The notes beneath the pieces were generated by a model. That model was not told where the DNA came from. It worked only from the letters and a program-made list of their open reading frames with translations, and did not search any database. The position numbers were made by a program, and so were the translations under genes. From assembly GCA_964469215.1 (NCBI GenBank), contig CAYXYB010000004.1, positions 1 through 64,000 of the forward strand: a DNA stretch of 64,000 nt, read 5' to 3'. Of the stretch, positions 8,245 through 18,106 are shown one piece after another. Source of the stretch: SKPS01 sp964469215. GTDB taxonomy: Bacteria > Bacteroidota > Bacteroidia > Bacteroidales > SKPS01. The number at the start of each line of letters is the position of its first letter. Position 1 is the first letter of the stretch.

Positions 8245-10530
8245 TCAGATTACACCTGTGAATCTGAGGCAAAAATGCCTGTGAGGTCGTATATCTCCGG
8301 GTCGTCCCATGTATTCTGTGTTGGTGATGTTTTTCAATGCCAATGACAATCTGTATTTGTCAGTTATAGGATATGCGATGGCCGCATCCATCATAAAATA
8401 GCCAAAGTTATGATCATCCCAGTAATCGTAAAAACCCGGCAGGATCTCCTCACGTGTCAGAGGATTCAGAAAAACATCATCGATATCAAGTATGGCAGAT
8501 CTGGCAGAACTGTGAATATTGATCTCAACTTTCCGGTAAACGGTTGAAATATTCAGGTTAAGTGCATGTTTCCTCCTGAATTTAAGATATTTCCCTGTGT
8601 TTTTACCGGTATGGATGTTATACTCCACAGGATACATAAAGAGGTATCCGCCATTGATGGTTATGGGTAACTTTCTGATTTGAGTATGCATGATGAACTC
8701 AGTTTCAACACCATAAACACGGGAAAATTCTATGTTAGTTGCACGAAACCCCCTTCCTGAAACCTGATTTACCGGGTCATAGTAATTGCTGAACACATAC
8801 TCTATCATGTCTTTGTTCTGAGTATAAAACAGTGCAATGTCTGCCAAACCTGTAAAATATTTTGTACTGATTCCCTGTTTGACTGCGATTTCGGAGTTCC
8901 AATCAGATTCAGCTCTTATAGACGGATTTGGGAATATTTTAACAGCACCAAGTGTTGTTGCAGCATGTTTTGCGGCGATTGATGGATATCTGTGCCCCTG
9001 GCCAAAAGATGCCCTTATAAATGTTGAACGGAAGAACCTGTAGTTAACACCTGCCCTGAAAAGGGGCACCGGAATCTCTGCAAGGCCGTCGAGAGAATAA
9101 TTTTCAAGTCGCATTCCGGTTACAAGTTTTAACCTGTTGAATGGTGTAATATCAGCCTGAGCATAACCACCGGTATTCGATGATTTGTGGTTTCCATAGA
9201 AAGGAGAAAATATTTTTGAAGAGTGCTGCATCACTCCGGTATTAAGGCTGATATACCGGGAGATCATATATCTGAATTGGTACTCGCTGAATAATGAGAC
9301 AGCGTCGCTGTTATTTTGTCCTCCGTCAGGGAAGTCATTTCTGGTCATGTGCAGACGTGTACGGAGATCGTGGGTAAAGCGTTTTCCCCTTTTAAGGCTA
9401 ATGATAGGGTCTAAGGCGAGGCTGTATCCTAACAGTTGCTGTGCCGTCGAGATATCCTGTTTAAGAGCTCCTGTAATGCCATCCTCCCAAAGAATAAAGT
9501 CCTGCTTCCGGCTATGCATTGCGTTCAGCGAAACACCGTATGTGAGGCCTGAAACCTTTTTGCTACGACGCCTGACAAGGAAGTTGATTCTGCCGACATT
9601 ATCCTCATTTCTTGCACGGTAACCATTTTCGATATGCATAAAAAATCCGGCACCAATATCTGTATTTCCGTATTTTTTAAGGTGTGAAACAGACATTCCG
9701 GAGAATACACGTGGTGAATTCCACCATATCCACTCTTTGCTACGAGGATTTCCAAATATTCCAGGTTCGATAAAAAACCTTGTAACACCTTCGGATGTGG
9801 CTTCAGCAGTTCGGAAATTGATGATTCCATTCAGAGCTGAAGATCCATACATCACTGAGGATGCCCCTTTAATGATTTCGACCTGTGAGAGGTTCTCGAA
9901 TGGGAGCGACTGCCATCTTACATGTCCTGCATCTGCCGACAGCATAGGAAGGCCGTCAATAAGCACCATTACACGACTGCCTGCACCATAGCTATATCCA
10001 CTTCCACCCCTTATTGAGGCCTGCCCGTCAAGAACCTCAATACCCGGCGTCTTGTTCATCAGTTCCTGGGCATCAGTTGTATGGGCGGCCTGTATGGACT
10101 CCTGCTTAATGAGACTGACAGATACTGTGAGGTCTGCCAGCCTTTGTTCAGCTCTTCCGGCAGTGATCACAACCCTGTCGATTTCGGTTGCCTGAACGAA
10201 CATTGGAATCTTCAGTTCTATGTCCTCACCTCCTGTGAGTTCGAGCTCCCGTACCTCTTCACGGTATCCGACATACCTGAATACAACTCTCAGTTTTCCG
10301 GAATTTGCCTGGAAATGGAACCTTCCATCACCTCCAGTTACAGTACCCCTGCCATCTCCATAAACAACATTTGCCCCCTGAAGTGGAGCTCCGGTACGTG
10401 CATCTGCAACAATGCCACTTACATGTGAAATTTTTACCTGTGCAGATATATCATTATAAATAGGTAAATGATTGCTAAAAAACAGCAGTATTAGACAGAA
10501 CAACCTGGAAGATGACTGCAGTTTTATCAT
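8245..10530 (-). CDS. TonB-dependent outer-membrane receptor
   Basis: A 761-aa outer-membrane receptor. A signal peptide (about residues 1-31) is followed by a CarboxypepD_reg-like domain (VSGIVADARTGAPLQGANVVY), the plug domain and the beta-barrel. In the plug, TPGIEVLDGQASIRGGSGYSYG, VMVLIDGLPML and VEIIKGASSVMYGSSALNGIINFRT are the classical plug motifs. The family imports siderophores, vitamin B12, metals or glycans using TonB energy. No SusD partner is present, so a SusC role is unlikely. Instead a small lipoprotein gene lies upstream and overlaps by 4 nt (ATGA), so the two are translated together and probably act together. The ligand is unknown. Confidence 0.9.
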   Translation of the reverse strand: MIKLQSSSRLFCLILLFFSNHLPIYNDISAQVKISHVSGIVADARTGAPLQGANVVYGDGRGTVTGGDGRFHFQANSGKLRVVFRYVGYREEVRELELTGGEDIELKIPMFVQATEIDRVVITAGRAEQRLADLTVSVSLIKQESIQAAHTTDAQELMNKTPGIEVLDGQASIRGGSGYSYGAGSRVMVLIDGLPMLSADAGHVRWQSLPFENLSQVEIIKGASSVMYGSSALNGIINFRTAEATSEGVTRFFIEPGIFGNPRSKEWIWWNSPRVFSGMSVSHLKKYGNTDIGAGFFMHIENGYRARNEDNVGRINFLVRRRSKKVSGLTYGVSLNAMHSRKQDFILWEDGITGALKQDISTAQQLLGYSLALDPIISLKRGKRFTHDLRTRLHMTRNDFPDGGQNNSDAVSLFSEYQFRYMISRYISLNTGVMQHSSKIFSPFYGNHKSSNTGGYAQADITPFNRLKLVTGMRLENYSLDGLAEIPVPLFRAGVNYRFFRSTFIRASFGQGHRYPSIAAKHAATTLGAVKIFPNPSIRAESDWNSEIAVKQGISTKYFTGLADIALFYTQNKDMIEYVFSNYYDPVNQVSGRGFRATNIEFSRVYGVETEFIMHTQIRKLPITINGGYLFMYPVEYNIHTGKNTGKYLKFRRKHALNLNISTVYRKVEINIHSSARSAILDIDDVFLNPLTREEILPGFYDYWDDHNFGYFMMDAAIAYPITDKYRLSLALKNITNTEYMGRPGDIRPHRHFCLRFTGVI

Positions 10531-10937
10531 TTCTTTTTGAAAGTCATCCGGATATTTATCACCTCACCTGGCATAATTTCAAATGGAGTGGTGATCTTAA
10601 GAGACACCAGAGAAAGTTCAACAACCTGTGTCACGAAAGCAGGCATAGAATCGGTTTGAATTGTAATCTCCTTGTTGTCGGCTGAAAGATTCCATGAACC
10701 TGTAAATTCACCAAATGTTCCAGTTCCGTCGGTTCTGAATTCTGCTTCACCATTAAATTTTTCAAGGAGTTGCCCCTCCCCTCCTGCTTCCTGGCCGTTT
10801 GCCAGCAGGCTGTCGGAAAGCCATATACGGGTTGTAAGCATCTCATAAGGGGTAAGCACAGGCGCCTCCTCCTTTGTGTCGCATGAGAAAATCACAATCA
10901 CAGAAAGAATCACCAGAACAGGCAGAATGTTTCTCAT
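10527..10937 (-). CDS. lipocalin-like lipoprotein coupled to TonB receptor
   Basis: A 136-aa exported lipoprotein with lipobox ending at Cys19 (VIFSC). The mature region has a lipocalin-like layout: MLTTRIWLSDSLLANGQ, then strands AEFRTDGTGTFGEF, GSWNLSADNKEITIQT and INIRMTFKKK. It is the first gene of a two-gene operon, and its stop overlaps the start of the TonB receptor (ATGA). It could bind or present the receptor's ligand at the outer membrane; that role is inferred from the coupling only. A -7 box (TATTTTTG, minus strand) lies 30 nt upstream. Confidence 0.8.
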   Translation of the reverse strand: MRNILPVLVILSVIVIFSCDTKEEAPVLTPYEMLTTRIWLSDSLLANGQEAGGEGQLLEKFNGEAEFRTDGTGTFGEFTGSWNLSADNKEITIQTDSMPAFVTQVVELSLVSLKITTPFEIMPGEVINIRMTFKKK

Positions 10938-10966
10938 ATTACTTTATGTTTGGTTGAAATCTATTA

Positions 10967-10974
10967 CAAAAATA
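10967..10974 (-). promoter_or_regulatory. -7 box of lipoprotein/TonB receptor operon
   Basis: On the minus strand TATTTTTG matches TAnnTTTG, 30 nt before the ATG at 10937. No convincing -33 TTG. Confidence 0.45.
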
Positions 10975-11087
10975 TACGATTTGCAGTAAAATTCCTAACT
11001 ATTTTGCATTTAAGATAAAATTGGAAAATTTGGATTGAAATTGATTAGATAACCGGAATCTTAGATTAAAATTACTAGTGTTTTTTG

Positions 11088-11095
11088 TATTTTTG
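11088..11095 (+). promoter_or_regulatory. -7 box of ppdK
   Basis: TATTTTTG followed by C matches TAnnTTTG, 61 nt before the ATG at 11156. Its position excludes an in-frame upstream start at 11078. Confidence 0.5.
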
Positions 11096-11155
11096 CACCT
11101 TGATTTAATCCTGAAGACACAAATAATTGATAATCAAAATAAAAAGAAAAACATT

Positions 11156-13882
11156 ATGAATCACAAGAAGTATGTTTATTATTTCGGTGGTAAGAAAGCC
11201 GAAGGGGAAGCAACGATGAAGAACCTGCTGGGTGGTAAGGGCGCCAATCTGGCTGAGATGGTAAACCTGGGCTTACCGGTCCCTGCGGGAATCACAATTA
11301 CCACAGAAGCCTGCACCGACTATTACGGCAGTGGTTGTGTACTTCCATCATCTCTGATGTCAGAGGTTTGGCAAGGTGTTAAAAAAGTAGAAGCAGAGAT
11401 GGGAATGATCTATGGCGACAGCGAAAACCCACTTCTGGTATCGTGTCGTTCCGGTGCCCGTGCATCAATGCCGGGGATGATGGACACTGTTCTGAACGTC
11501 GGTCTATGCTCTGCTACCATTCCGGGGCTGATAAAGAAAACTGACAACCCCAGGTTTGTTTATGATTCATACCGCAGGCTGATAATGATGTATGCCGATG
11601 TTGTAATGGAGAAGGCAGAAGGAATCGAATTGCCGGAAGGCAAAGGAATCCGTAAGCAGCTCGACGAGATGCTTGATCAGTTCAAGAAGGCAAAAGGTGT
11701 AGCCTCTGACACTGACCTCAGTGCAGATGACCTTAGAGAGCTTTCAGTGGCTTTTAAAGCAAGGGTTAATGAAGTTCTTGGCAAACCTTTCCCTGATAAT
11801 GCCCGTCAACAGCTTGAGGGGGGTATTATGGCTGTTTTTAAAAGCTGGAATGGTAAAAAGGCAGTTTCATACCGCCGAATCGAAGGTATTCCTGATGACT
11901 GGGGTACAGCTGTTAACGTTCAGGCGATGGTTTTTGGCAACATGGGCAACAATTCCGCCACAGGGGTGGCATTCACACGTAACCCTGCTACCGGCGAGAA
12001 CATTTTTTATGGCGAGTGGCTCATAAACGCCCAGGGTGAGGATGTAGTGGCTGGTATCAGAACTCCAAATCCATTGAACGATGACACAAAAAACGACCAG
12101 AATCAACATCTCCATTCGATGCAGGAGCTTATGCCTGAGATTTACAGGGAGCTTGATGATATACGCACCAACCTGGAGAAGAGCTTCACCGATATGCTCG
12201 ACATAGAATTCACCATTCAGGAGGGTAAGCTCTACATGCTTCAGTGCCGTGCCGGCAAACGTACTGGTACTGCAGCCCTCAACATGGCAATGGATATGCT
12301 GGCCGAAGGTCTTATTGAAGAACGGAAAGCTGTTATGCGTATTGATCCTGCCCAACTTGATGAGCTTCTACATCCTATATGTGACCCTTCAGTTGAAAAG
12401 GATGCAACTATAATGGTCAAAGGCCTTCCGGCAGGTCCCGGAGCAGCTGTTGGGCGTGCTGTATTCACGGCTGAAGATGCTGTTTCCTGGAACCGCAAAG
12501 GTGAGAAGGTTATTTTGGTTCGTGAAGAAACTAACCCCGAAGATGTTGAAGGGATGCGTGCAGCCGAAGGGATTCTCACCTCACGCGGTGGCATGACATC
12601 ACACGCTGCTCTGGTTGCCCGCGGCTGGGGTAAATGTTGTATAGTGGGAGCCGGTAAGCTGCATGTTGACGAAAAAGCAAAAGTGGCTAAAATCGACGGT
12701 TCAGACCATGTCATCAAAGAGGGAGACCTGCTAACCCTTAACGGTACCAGAGGGAATGTTTACAAAGGTAAACTGAATCTTATGGATGCTTCGGAAAATC
12801 CGCGCTTTAAAACATTCATGCAGATTGTTGACAAATACAGAACCATGGGGGTGAGGACAAATGCTGACACACCTGCCGATTCTCGTATTGCACGTGAATT
12901 CGGAGCTGAAGGGATTGGCCTGTTCCGTACCGAACACATGTTTTATGGTGAGGGTTCTGACCAACCGCTGTTTCTCCTGAGAAAAATGATTCTGAGCAAT
13001 AACACCGACGAGCGCCGAAGTGCACTGAATGAGTTGTATCCATTTGTGAAGAAAGACATCAAAGACACTTTGCTTGCAATGGATAAGCTTCCGGTTACTT
13101 TCCGTCTGCTTGACCCACCTCTCCATGAATTTGTACCACAAAGCCCTGAAAAGCAGGCTGAACTTGCTGCCTCTCTCGGGATAAGTAAAGAGGCAGTTAC
13201 AAAACGTGGTGAAGTACTGCACGAATCAAATCCCATGATGGGGCACAGAGGTGTGAGACTTGGCGTTACATATCCTGAAATCACAGAGATGCAGGTCAGG
13301 GCAATCTTTGAATCCACGGTTGAACTGATTCGAGAAGGACATAACCCCATTCCCGAAATTATGGTACCTGTGACCTGCGATGTAACTGAACTGGAATTTA
13401 CAAAAAAAATTGTTGACAGGGTTTATCATGAGGTTTGTATTGCTATGGCTGTAAAATCCATTGATTACAAATATGGCACAATGATAGAAATACCAAGAGC
13501 CTGCCTTCTGGCAGACCAGATAGCGAAATCTGTGGAATTCTTCTCATTCGGTACAAACGACCTGACTCAGATGACTTTCGGCTTCAGCCGCGACGATATT
13601 GGAGGGTTTATGAATGATTATCTTGACGGCAAGATGCTGAATGCAGATCCCTTCCAAACCATTGATCTTACCGGGGTAGGACAACTGGTTGAAATGGCAG
13701 TTGAACGCGGCAGGGCAACACGTCCCGACCTGAAGGTAGGCATCTGTGGCGAACAGGGTGGTGATCCCAAATCGGTTGAGTTCTGTTATAAAACGGGCCT
13801 TACCTATGTAAGCTGTTCACCATACCGTGTTCCTATTGCACGCCTCGCTGCTGCACAAGCTGCAATTCGCGACACTAAATAA
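11156..13882 (+). CDS. ppdK: pyruvate, phosphate dikinase
   Basis: A 908-aa cytosolic enzyme interconverting pyruvate, ATP and Pi with PEP, AMP and PPi. The N-terminal ATP-grasp part opens with FGGKKAEGEATMKNLLGGKGANLAEM and contains SCRSGARASMPGMMDTVLNVG. The swivelling phosphohistidine domain has GGMTSHAALVARGWGKCC with the catalytic His near residue 483. The C-terminal PEP/pyruvate barrel has GTNDLTQMTFGFSRDD and CGEQGGDP. The length is normal for bacterial PPDK. The start at 11156 follows the -7 box and matches the family N-terminus. It is monocistronic, ended by a terminator at 13911. In anaerobic Bacteroidota it commonly serves PPi-linked glycolysis or gluconeogenesis. Confidence 0.97.
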   Translation: MNHKKYVYYFGGKKAEGEATMKNLLGGKGANLAEMVNLGLPVPAGITITTEACTDYYGSGCVLPSSLMSEVWQGVKKVEAEMGMIYGDSENPLLVSCRSGARASMPGMMDTVLNVGLCSATIPGLIKKTDNPRFVYDSYRRLIMMYADVVMEKAEGIELPEGKGIRKQLDEMLDQFKKAKGVASDTDLSADDLRELSVAFKARVNEVLGKPFPDNARQQLEGGIMAVFKSWNGKKAVSYRRIEGIPDDWGTAVNVQAMVFGNMGNNSATGVAFTRNPATGENIFYGEWLINAQGEDVVAGIRTPNPLNDDTKNDQNQHLHSMQELMPEIYRELDDIRTNLEKSFTDMLDIEFTIQEGKLYMLQCRAGKRTGTAALNMAMDMLAEGLIEERKAVMRIDPAQLDELLHPICDPSVEKDATIMVKGLPAGPGAAVGRAVFTAEDAVSWNRKGEKVILVREETNPEDVEGMRAAEGILTSRGGMTSHAALVARGWGKCCIVGAGKLHVDEKAKVAKIDGSDHVIKEGDLLTLNGTRGNVYKGKLNLMDASENPRFKTFMQIVDKYRTMGVRTNADTPADSRIAREFGAEGIGLFRTEHMFYGEGSDQPLFLLRKMILSNNTDERRSALNELYPFVKKDIKDTLLAMDKLPVTFRLLDPPLHEFVPQSPEKQAELAASLGISKEAVTKRGEVLHESNPMMGHRGVRLGVTYPEITEMQVRAIFESTVELIREGHNPIPEIMVPVTCDVTELEFTKKIVDRVYHEVCIAMAVKSIDYKYGTMIEIPRACLLADQIAKSVEFFSFGTNDLTQMTFGFSRDDIGGFMNDYLDGKMLNADPFQTIDLTGVGQLVEMAVERGRATRPDLKVGICGEQGGDPKSVEFCYKTGLTYVSCSPYRVPIARLAAAQAAIRDTK

Positions 13883-13910
13883 TTGCCATCATCAGATATT
13901 ACAGTAATAC

Positions 13911-13945
13911 AACAGGCCGATCATATCAATTGGCCTGTTTTTTTT
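13911..13945 (+). terminator. rho-independent terminator of ppdK
   Basis: The stem pairs AACAGGCC (13911-13918) with GGCCTGTT (13932-13939) and is followed by a T run. It lies 29 nt after the ppdK stop. Confidence 0.85.
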
Positions 13946-14031
13946 CTTTCATTCAAATATACTCTTAATAACACCGTTGTAATACATCACTAAAACACCT
14001 GAAAAGGCAGACTCCCTTTCATTTTTATATT

Positions 14032-14039
14032 TAGGTTTG
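14032..14039 (+). promoter_or_regulatory. -7 box of second TonB receptor
   Basis: TAGGTTTG followed by C matches TAnnTTTG, 45 nt before the ATG at 14084. Confidence 0.45.
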
Positions 14040-14083
14040 CATCAGCCTTACAGGAAAAAAATTTAGATCCATACCGTTGGTAT

Positions 14084-16672
14084 ATGTATTGTAAAGCACA
14101 CAGGCATATAAACAGAGCAAAACCAGCAGCATTATTTATATTGATTTTAATGCTCATAACACCATCTTTTCTGAAGGGGCAAAAGCATGGATTTATCTAT
14201 GGCGTAGTTACCGACACTTCGGGTGCTCCGCTTGAAGCTGTAAATGTTGTGATACCGGAAGTAAAATGGATGACCTACACAAATGCCCGTGGTGAATACC
14301 GGCTAAAAACCCCATATGATCAGAGTTTTGCAGTTATATTCAGTCACACTTCCCATAATGACCAGTTGCATGAGTTTTTCATTAAGGCTAACGAAGAGCA
14401 TGAATTCAATATCACTTTGGTACCCGGAACTGTGACACTTGCTCCACATATAATCACTGCCTCCGCCACAGGTTCTGGTGGGATGGTTCAGATCCCTATC
14501 AGGGCTGTAAACCATATACCATCCCCTTCAGGTAATGCTATCACGGAACTTATCGGACGTACAGGTTTAGGTGTCAGCCTGCGTAATGAACTGAGCTCAC
14601 AATATTCCGTAAGAGGTGGTAATTTCGATGAAAACATGATCTATGTAAATGGCATTGAGGTAATGCGGCCTCTGCTGGTGAGATCAGGACAGCAGGAGGG
14701 TCTCAGTTTTGTAAATACTGACCTCACACAGTCGGTTTGGTTTTCAGCGGGCGGTTTTGGAGCTAAATATGGTGATAAAATGTCGTCAGTGCTTGATGCA
14801 ACATATAAAAAACCAGATCAATTTGCCGGTTCTGCCCAGCTCTCCCTTCAGGGAGGATCGCTATTTCTGCAAGATATCAGCAAAAATAAAAATATAACCT
14901 GGATTATGGGCCTCAGGCAGAAGTCTAACCAGTACATACTCAAATCCCTCGAAACATCAGGTGACTACAAGCCCTCGTTCACAGACCTGCAAACTTATAT
15001 AACCTACCAGATTCCAAACAGCAGATCTTCGCTGTCTTTTCTGGGAAATTATTCAAGGAACAAGTACTCATTCATCCCAGTCTCAAGAGAAACCCGATTT
15101 GGAACATGGAATGAGGTTCTAAGGCTGAAAGTATATTTCGATGGACAGGAGGTTGATATGTTCGAAAGTGGATTTGGAGCTATTGACTTCACATGGAAAC
15201 CAAGTGATAGCTTGTCATGGTCAATGGTAATTTCCGCCTTTCGTTCAAATGAATACGAAACATTCGATATCATGGGGCAATACTGGCTTGATGAACTCAA
15301 TGCCAACCTTGGTTCGGAAGAGTTCGGGGAGGTAGCATTTAATCGGGGTGTTGGAACATTCCTTAATCATGCAAGGAACTACCTGAAGGCTGATATCATG
15401 AACGCTGAGATCAAGGGGCAATATCAGACGGACAGGCAGTTTCACTGGGAATGGGGAGCGCGTTTTCAGCATGAACGAATAAAAGACAAACTTCTGGAGT
15501 GGTATATAATAGACTCAGCGGGCTTCTCCCTCCCCCACCCCAGAGACAGCGTAGGCTATACCGATCCCACTGCTCAGACAAGGCCCGAGTTGGTGATCAA
15601 AGATTATATGAAATCGAACATTTCTCTCAATACCAACAGGATGACCGCTTATCTGCAAAACACCTGGAAAAGCAGATCAGTCAAGGGGAAGCCATGGGTG
15701 TCGATAAATACAGGGATACGGTTAAATTACTGGACATACACCGATCAGCTGTTAATCAGCCCCCGGGTGGTGATTGCTTTAAAACCGGCAAGAAGGATCA
15801 ACGTCCTCTACAGGATTTCTGCAGGAATGTACTATCAGCCTCCATTCTACAGGGAGATGCGCGACCTGGACGGAACCATAAACCCTGATATCAAAGCACA
15901 GGAATCTGTTCACCTGGTTGCAGGTACAGAATGGGACCTTCGGTTTTGGCAAAGGCCCTTTAAATTTGTGGGGGAAGTCTATTATAAGGATATGCAAAAT
16001 CTTATACCTTATGAATTTGATAATATCAGGATTAAATATTTCTCAAGGATGCAGTCAAACGGATATGCATTCGGACTTGATCTTAAACTTAACGGTGAAC
16101 TGGTACCAGGCATCGAAAGCTGGGTAGGTGTATCTCTGATGCAGACAAGGGAGGATATTAAAGGTGATTATTTTTACTATCACTTCAATAAATATGACAG
16201 CCTGATAATATGGGGTGAGACCGAAGACACGGAAATAGCATATTCTATAAAGCGGGAAGCCGGTTATAAACCCAGGCCTACAGATCAACTGCTCACTTTT
16301 AACCTCTTTTTTCAGGACTACCTCCCCAGCCTGCCAAGTCTTAAAGCCCACCTTAACCTTGTCTGGGGTTCAAAAATCCCATTCGGCCCTCCAAGTACCA
16401 AAAACTACAAATACCCTACTAGAACTGCTTCTTACAGGCGTGTTGACATAGGTTTTTCAAAGGAGGTTTTTTCACGCGGTAAAACCCCTGCCAGAAATTT
16501 TCCATTCAGATATATGGAAAAAATATGGCTTTCACTGGAGGTGTTCAACCTGCTTCAATTCAGTAATACTATGGGCCATACATGGATTACAGACGTAAAC
16601 AACAATCAATACGCAATCCCTTCCAGATTGACCCCTAGGCAACTGAATTTTAAAATCATTTTCGATTTTTAA
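14084..16672 (+). CDS. TonB-dependent receptor
   Basis: An 862-aa outer-membrane receptor. A signal segment (about residues 12-33) is followed by a CarboxypepD_reg-like domain (IYGVVTDTSGAPLEAVNVVIP, then TNARGEYRL). The plug shows LSSQYSVRGGNFDENMIYVNGIEV and the KYGDKMSSVLDATYK strand. A long beta-barrel follows, ending in an aromatic residue (FKIIFDF), as outer-membrane proteins need for assembly. This subgroup (RGGNFDEN, no SusD) is widespread in Bacteroidota; its substrates are mostly unknown. It is monocistronic with its own -7 box. Nothing adjacent hints at a ligand. Confidence 0.9.
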   Translation: MYCKAHRHINRAKPAALFILILMLITPSFLKGQKHGFIYGVVTDTSGAPLEAVNVVIPEVKWMTYTNARGEYRLKTPYDQSFAVIFSHTSHNDQLHEFFIKANEEHEFNITLVPGTVTLAPHIITASATGSGGMVQIPIRAVNHIPSPSGNAITELIGRTGLGVSLRNELSSQYSVRGGNFDENMIYVNGIEVMRPLLVRSGQQEGLSFVNTDLTQSVWFSAGGFGAKYGDKMSSVLDATYKKPDQFAGSAQLSLQGGSLFLQDISKNKNITWIMGLRQKSNQYILKSLETSGDYKPSFTDLQTYITYQIPNSRSSLSFLGNYSRNKYSFIPVSRETRFGTWNEVLRLKVYFDGQEVDMFESGFGAIDFTWKPSDSLSWSMVISAFRSNEYETFDIMGQYWLDELNANLGSEEFGEVAFNRGVGTFLNHARNYLKADIMNAEIKGQYQTDRQFHWEWGARFQHERIKDKLLEWYIIDSAGFSLPHPRDSVGYTDPTAQTRPELVIKDYMKSNISLNTNRMTAYLQNTWKSRSVKGKPWVSINTGIRLNYWTYTDQLLISPRVVIALKPARRINVLYRISAGMYYQPPFYREMRDLDGTINPDIKAQESVHLVAGTEWDLRFWQRPFKFVGEVYYKDMQNLIPYEFDNIRIKYFSRMQSNGYAFGLDLKLNGELVPGIESWVGVSLMQTREDIKGDYFYYHFNKYDSLIIWGETEDTEIAYSIKREAGYKPRPTDQLLTFNLFFQDYLPSLPSLKAHLNLVWGSKIPFGPPSTKNYKYPTRTASYRRVDIGFSKEVFSRGKTPARNFPFRYMEKIWLSLEVFNLLQFSNTMGHTWITDVNNNQYAIPSRLTPRQLNFKIIFDF

Positions 16673-16772
16673 CCACCCAGAGTAATCGATTCATTCAGGA
16701 TCCTTTTGAACCAAACAGATTATTTTTTGTTATTATTTCAAATGAATATAAATAACAAAAAATATTAAAACT

Positions 16773-17396
16773 ATGGAACACGCAATTAAAGATTTAAATT
16801 TTGAACCCCTTGGATATACCTATAATATGCTGGAGCCATATATTGATGCACAGACAATGGAGCTTCATCACAGCAAGCATCATCAGGCATATTTTACCAA
16901 TATGCAAAAGTCTGCCATTGAAAACGGAGTTGAAGATCTCTCACTCAACGGGTTATTTGGCAATATGGAAAAGTATCCGATTTTTCTGCGCAACAACGCT
17001 GGTGGCCATTACAATCATGAGTTATTCTGGAGTATTCTAAAACTCAACGGTGGATCTGAGCCGGCCGGTAATCTGGGTCAGGCAATAGATAAGGAGTTTG
17101 GTTCATATTCTTCATTCCGCGAGAATTTTGCTGCAGCAGCGGCAGGTCGTTTCGGAAGTGGCTGGGCCTGGCTGAGCAAAAACAGGGAGGGCAACCTGTT
17201 TATTTCATCAACTCCAAATCAGGATAACCCTTTAATGAGTCTGACGCCTGAACAGGGTTTACCAATAATAGGGCTTGATGTATGGGAGCATGCTTATTAT
17301 CTTAAGTATCAGAATCGCCGTCCGGAATACATCGAAGCATTCTGGAGGGTTATCAACTGGGTGGAGGCTGAAAAAAGGTACAATCTCAGTTTTTAA
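16773..17396 (+). CDS. sodA: superoxide dismutase, Mn-type
   Basis: A 207-aa Fe/Mn-family superoxide dismutase. Metal ligands are visible as His32 (TMELHHSKHH), His82 (HYNHELFW), Asp169 and His173 (LDVWEHAYY). Residues that usually separate the metal types favour manganese: Gly78 (NNAGGHYNH) stands where iron enzymes carry Gln, and Gln150 (TPNQDNPLM) supplies the Mn-type active-site glutamine. Metal use is therefore predicted Mn or cambialistic, not proven. No signal peptide, so cytosolic. Its 3' end overlaps the convergent FISUMP lipoprotein gene by 11 bp and no terminator hairpin is apparent. Confidence 0.95.
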   Translation: MEHAIKDLNFEPLGYTYNMLEPYIDAQTMELHHSKHHQAYFTNMQKSAIENGVEDLSLNGLFGNMEKYPIFLRNNAGGHYNHELFWSILKLNGGSEPAGNLGQAIDKEFGSYSSFRENFAAAAAGRFGSGWAWLSKNREGNLFISSTPNQDNPLMSLTPEQGLPIIGLDVWEHAYYLKYQNRRPEYIEAFWRVINWVEAEKRYNLSF

Positions 17397-18081
17397 CACA
17401 TCTGACGCTGAACCCCAGGTCTTTGCCAGATGGGTATCGGCCTATTTTACCATTTCCTGTCTGCAACACCCTGCTCCATTTTTCATAATCATCAATTGAT
17501 GAACATGACCAGAAGTATGCTATCAGTCCTTTAGAGGCATATCCTATTGCCGGGTTATAATTACCTCCAGGGAGTGCAGAAAAACCGGTCGTATTGGTTG
17601 CTTCTGCATTTGGTGCAGTCCAGTGCTCGGTGCCTGTTGTCTTTAGCATACCTCCTTCCACTGAACCACGCCATGCCATAAGGTTCACATCGGAACCGGT
17701 CATACCCAGAAAGGTTTCCAGTTGCTTCCATTCATCATCCGTTGGAATATGAAATCCTTTGGGGCATGCCCCCTGAACAAACCCTTTCTTGTCGGTTACA
17801 CCTTCGCTGGTAGCAGCATTAAAAGTGTACAGCCTGCCATAAATCTCCACATTTGCTTCATCATCAGAATAAGCCATGATATCCGGAATGTCTGTTTCGT
17901 TCTGATATCTTTTTGCTTTCAGATTTTCGGCCATCCAAACCTGATCACCAATCCTTACAGTTTTATAGGTATTGCCGTCAATATCTTCCAGCGTTCCCCT
18001 GTAACCATCTTCCACTTCACATCCCAGAGCAAGAAACGAAAGCAATGTCATTGAAACCCAAAACAACCTGTAACTCTTCAT
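17386..18081 (-). CDS. FISUMP-domain lipoprotein
   Basis: A 231-aa exported lipoprotein with lipobox Cys21 (FLALGC). It carries a complete FISUMP domain (Fibrobacter succinogenes major paralogous domain). Visible markers are DIDGNTYKTVRIGDQVWMAENL, the YTFNAA segment, CPKGFHIPTDDEWKQLE, the FSALPGGNY strand and the terminal GFSVRCVKN. FISUMP proteins are abundant, cysteine-bearing surface proteins of unknown function. The gene lies 25 nt upstream of nothing co-directional on its 3' side, since it converges with sodA. A T9SS protein gene precedes it on the same strand with a 25-nt gap and may be co-transcribed. Confidence 0.9.
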   Translation of the reverse strand: MKSYRLFWVSMTLLSFLALGCEVEDGYRGTLEDIDGNTYKTVRIGDQVWMAENLKAKRYQNETDIPDIMAYSDDEANVEIYGRLYTFNAATSEGVTDKKGFVQGACPKGFHIPTDDEWKQLETFLGMTGSDVNLMAWRGSVEGGMLKTTGTEHWTAPNAEATNTTGFSALPGGNYNPAIGYASKGLIAYFWSCSSIDDYEKWSRVLQTGNGKIGRYPSGKDLGFSVRCVKN

Positions 18082-18106
18082 AATTGATTTATTTGTTATA
18101 CGAATT

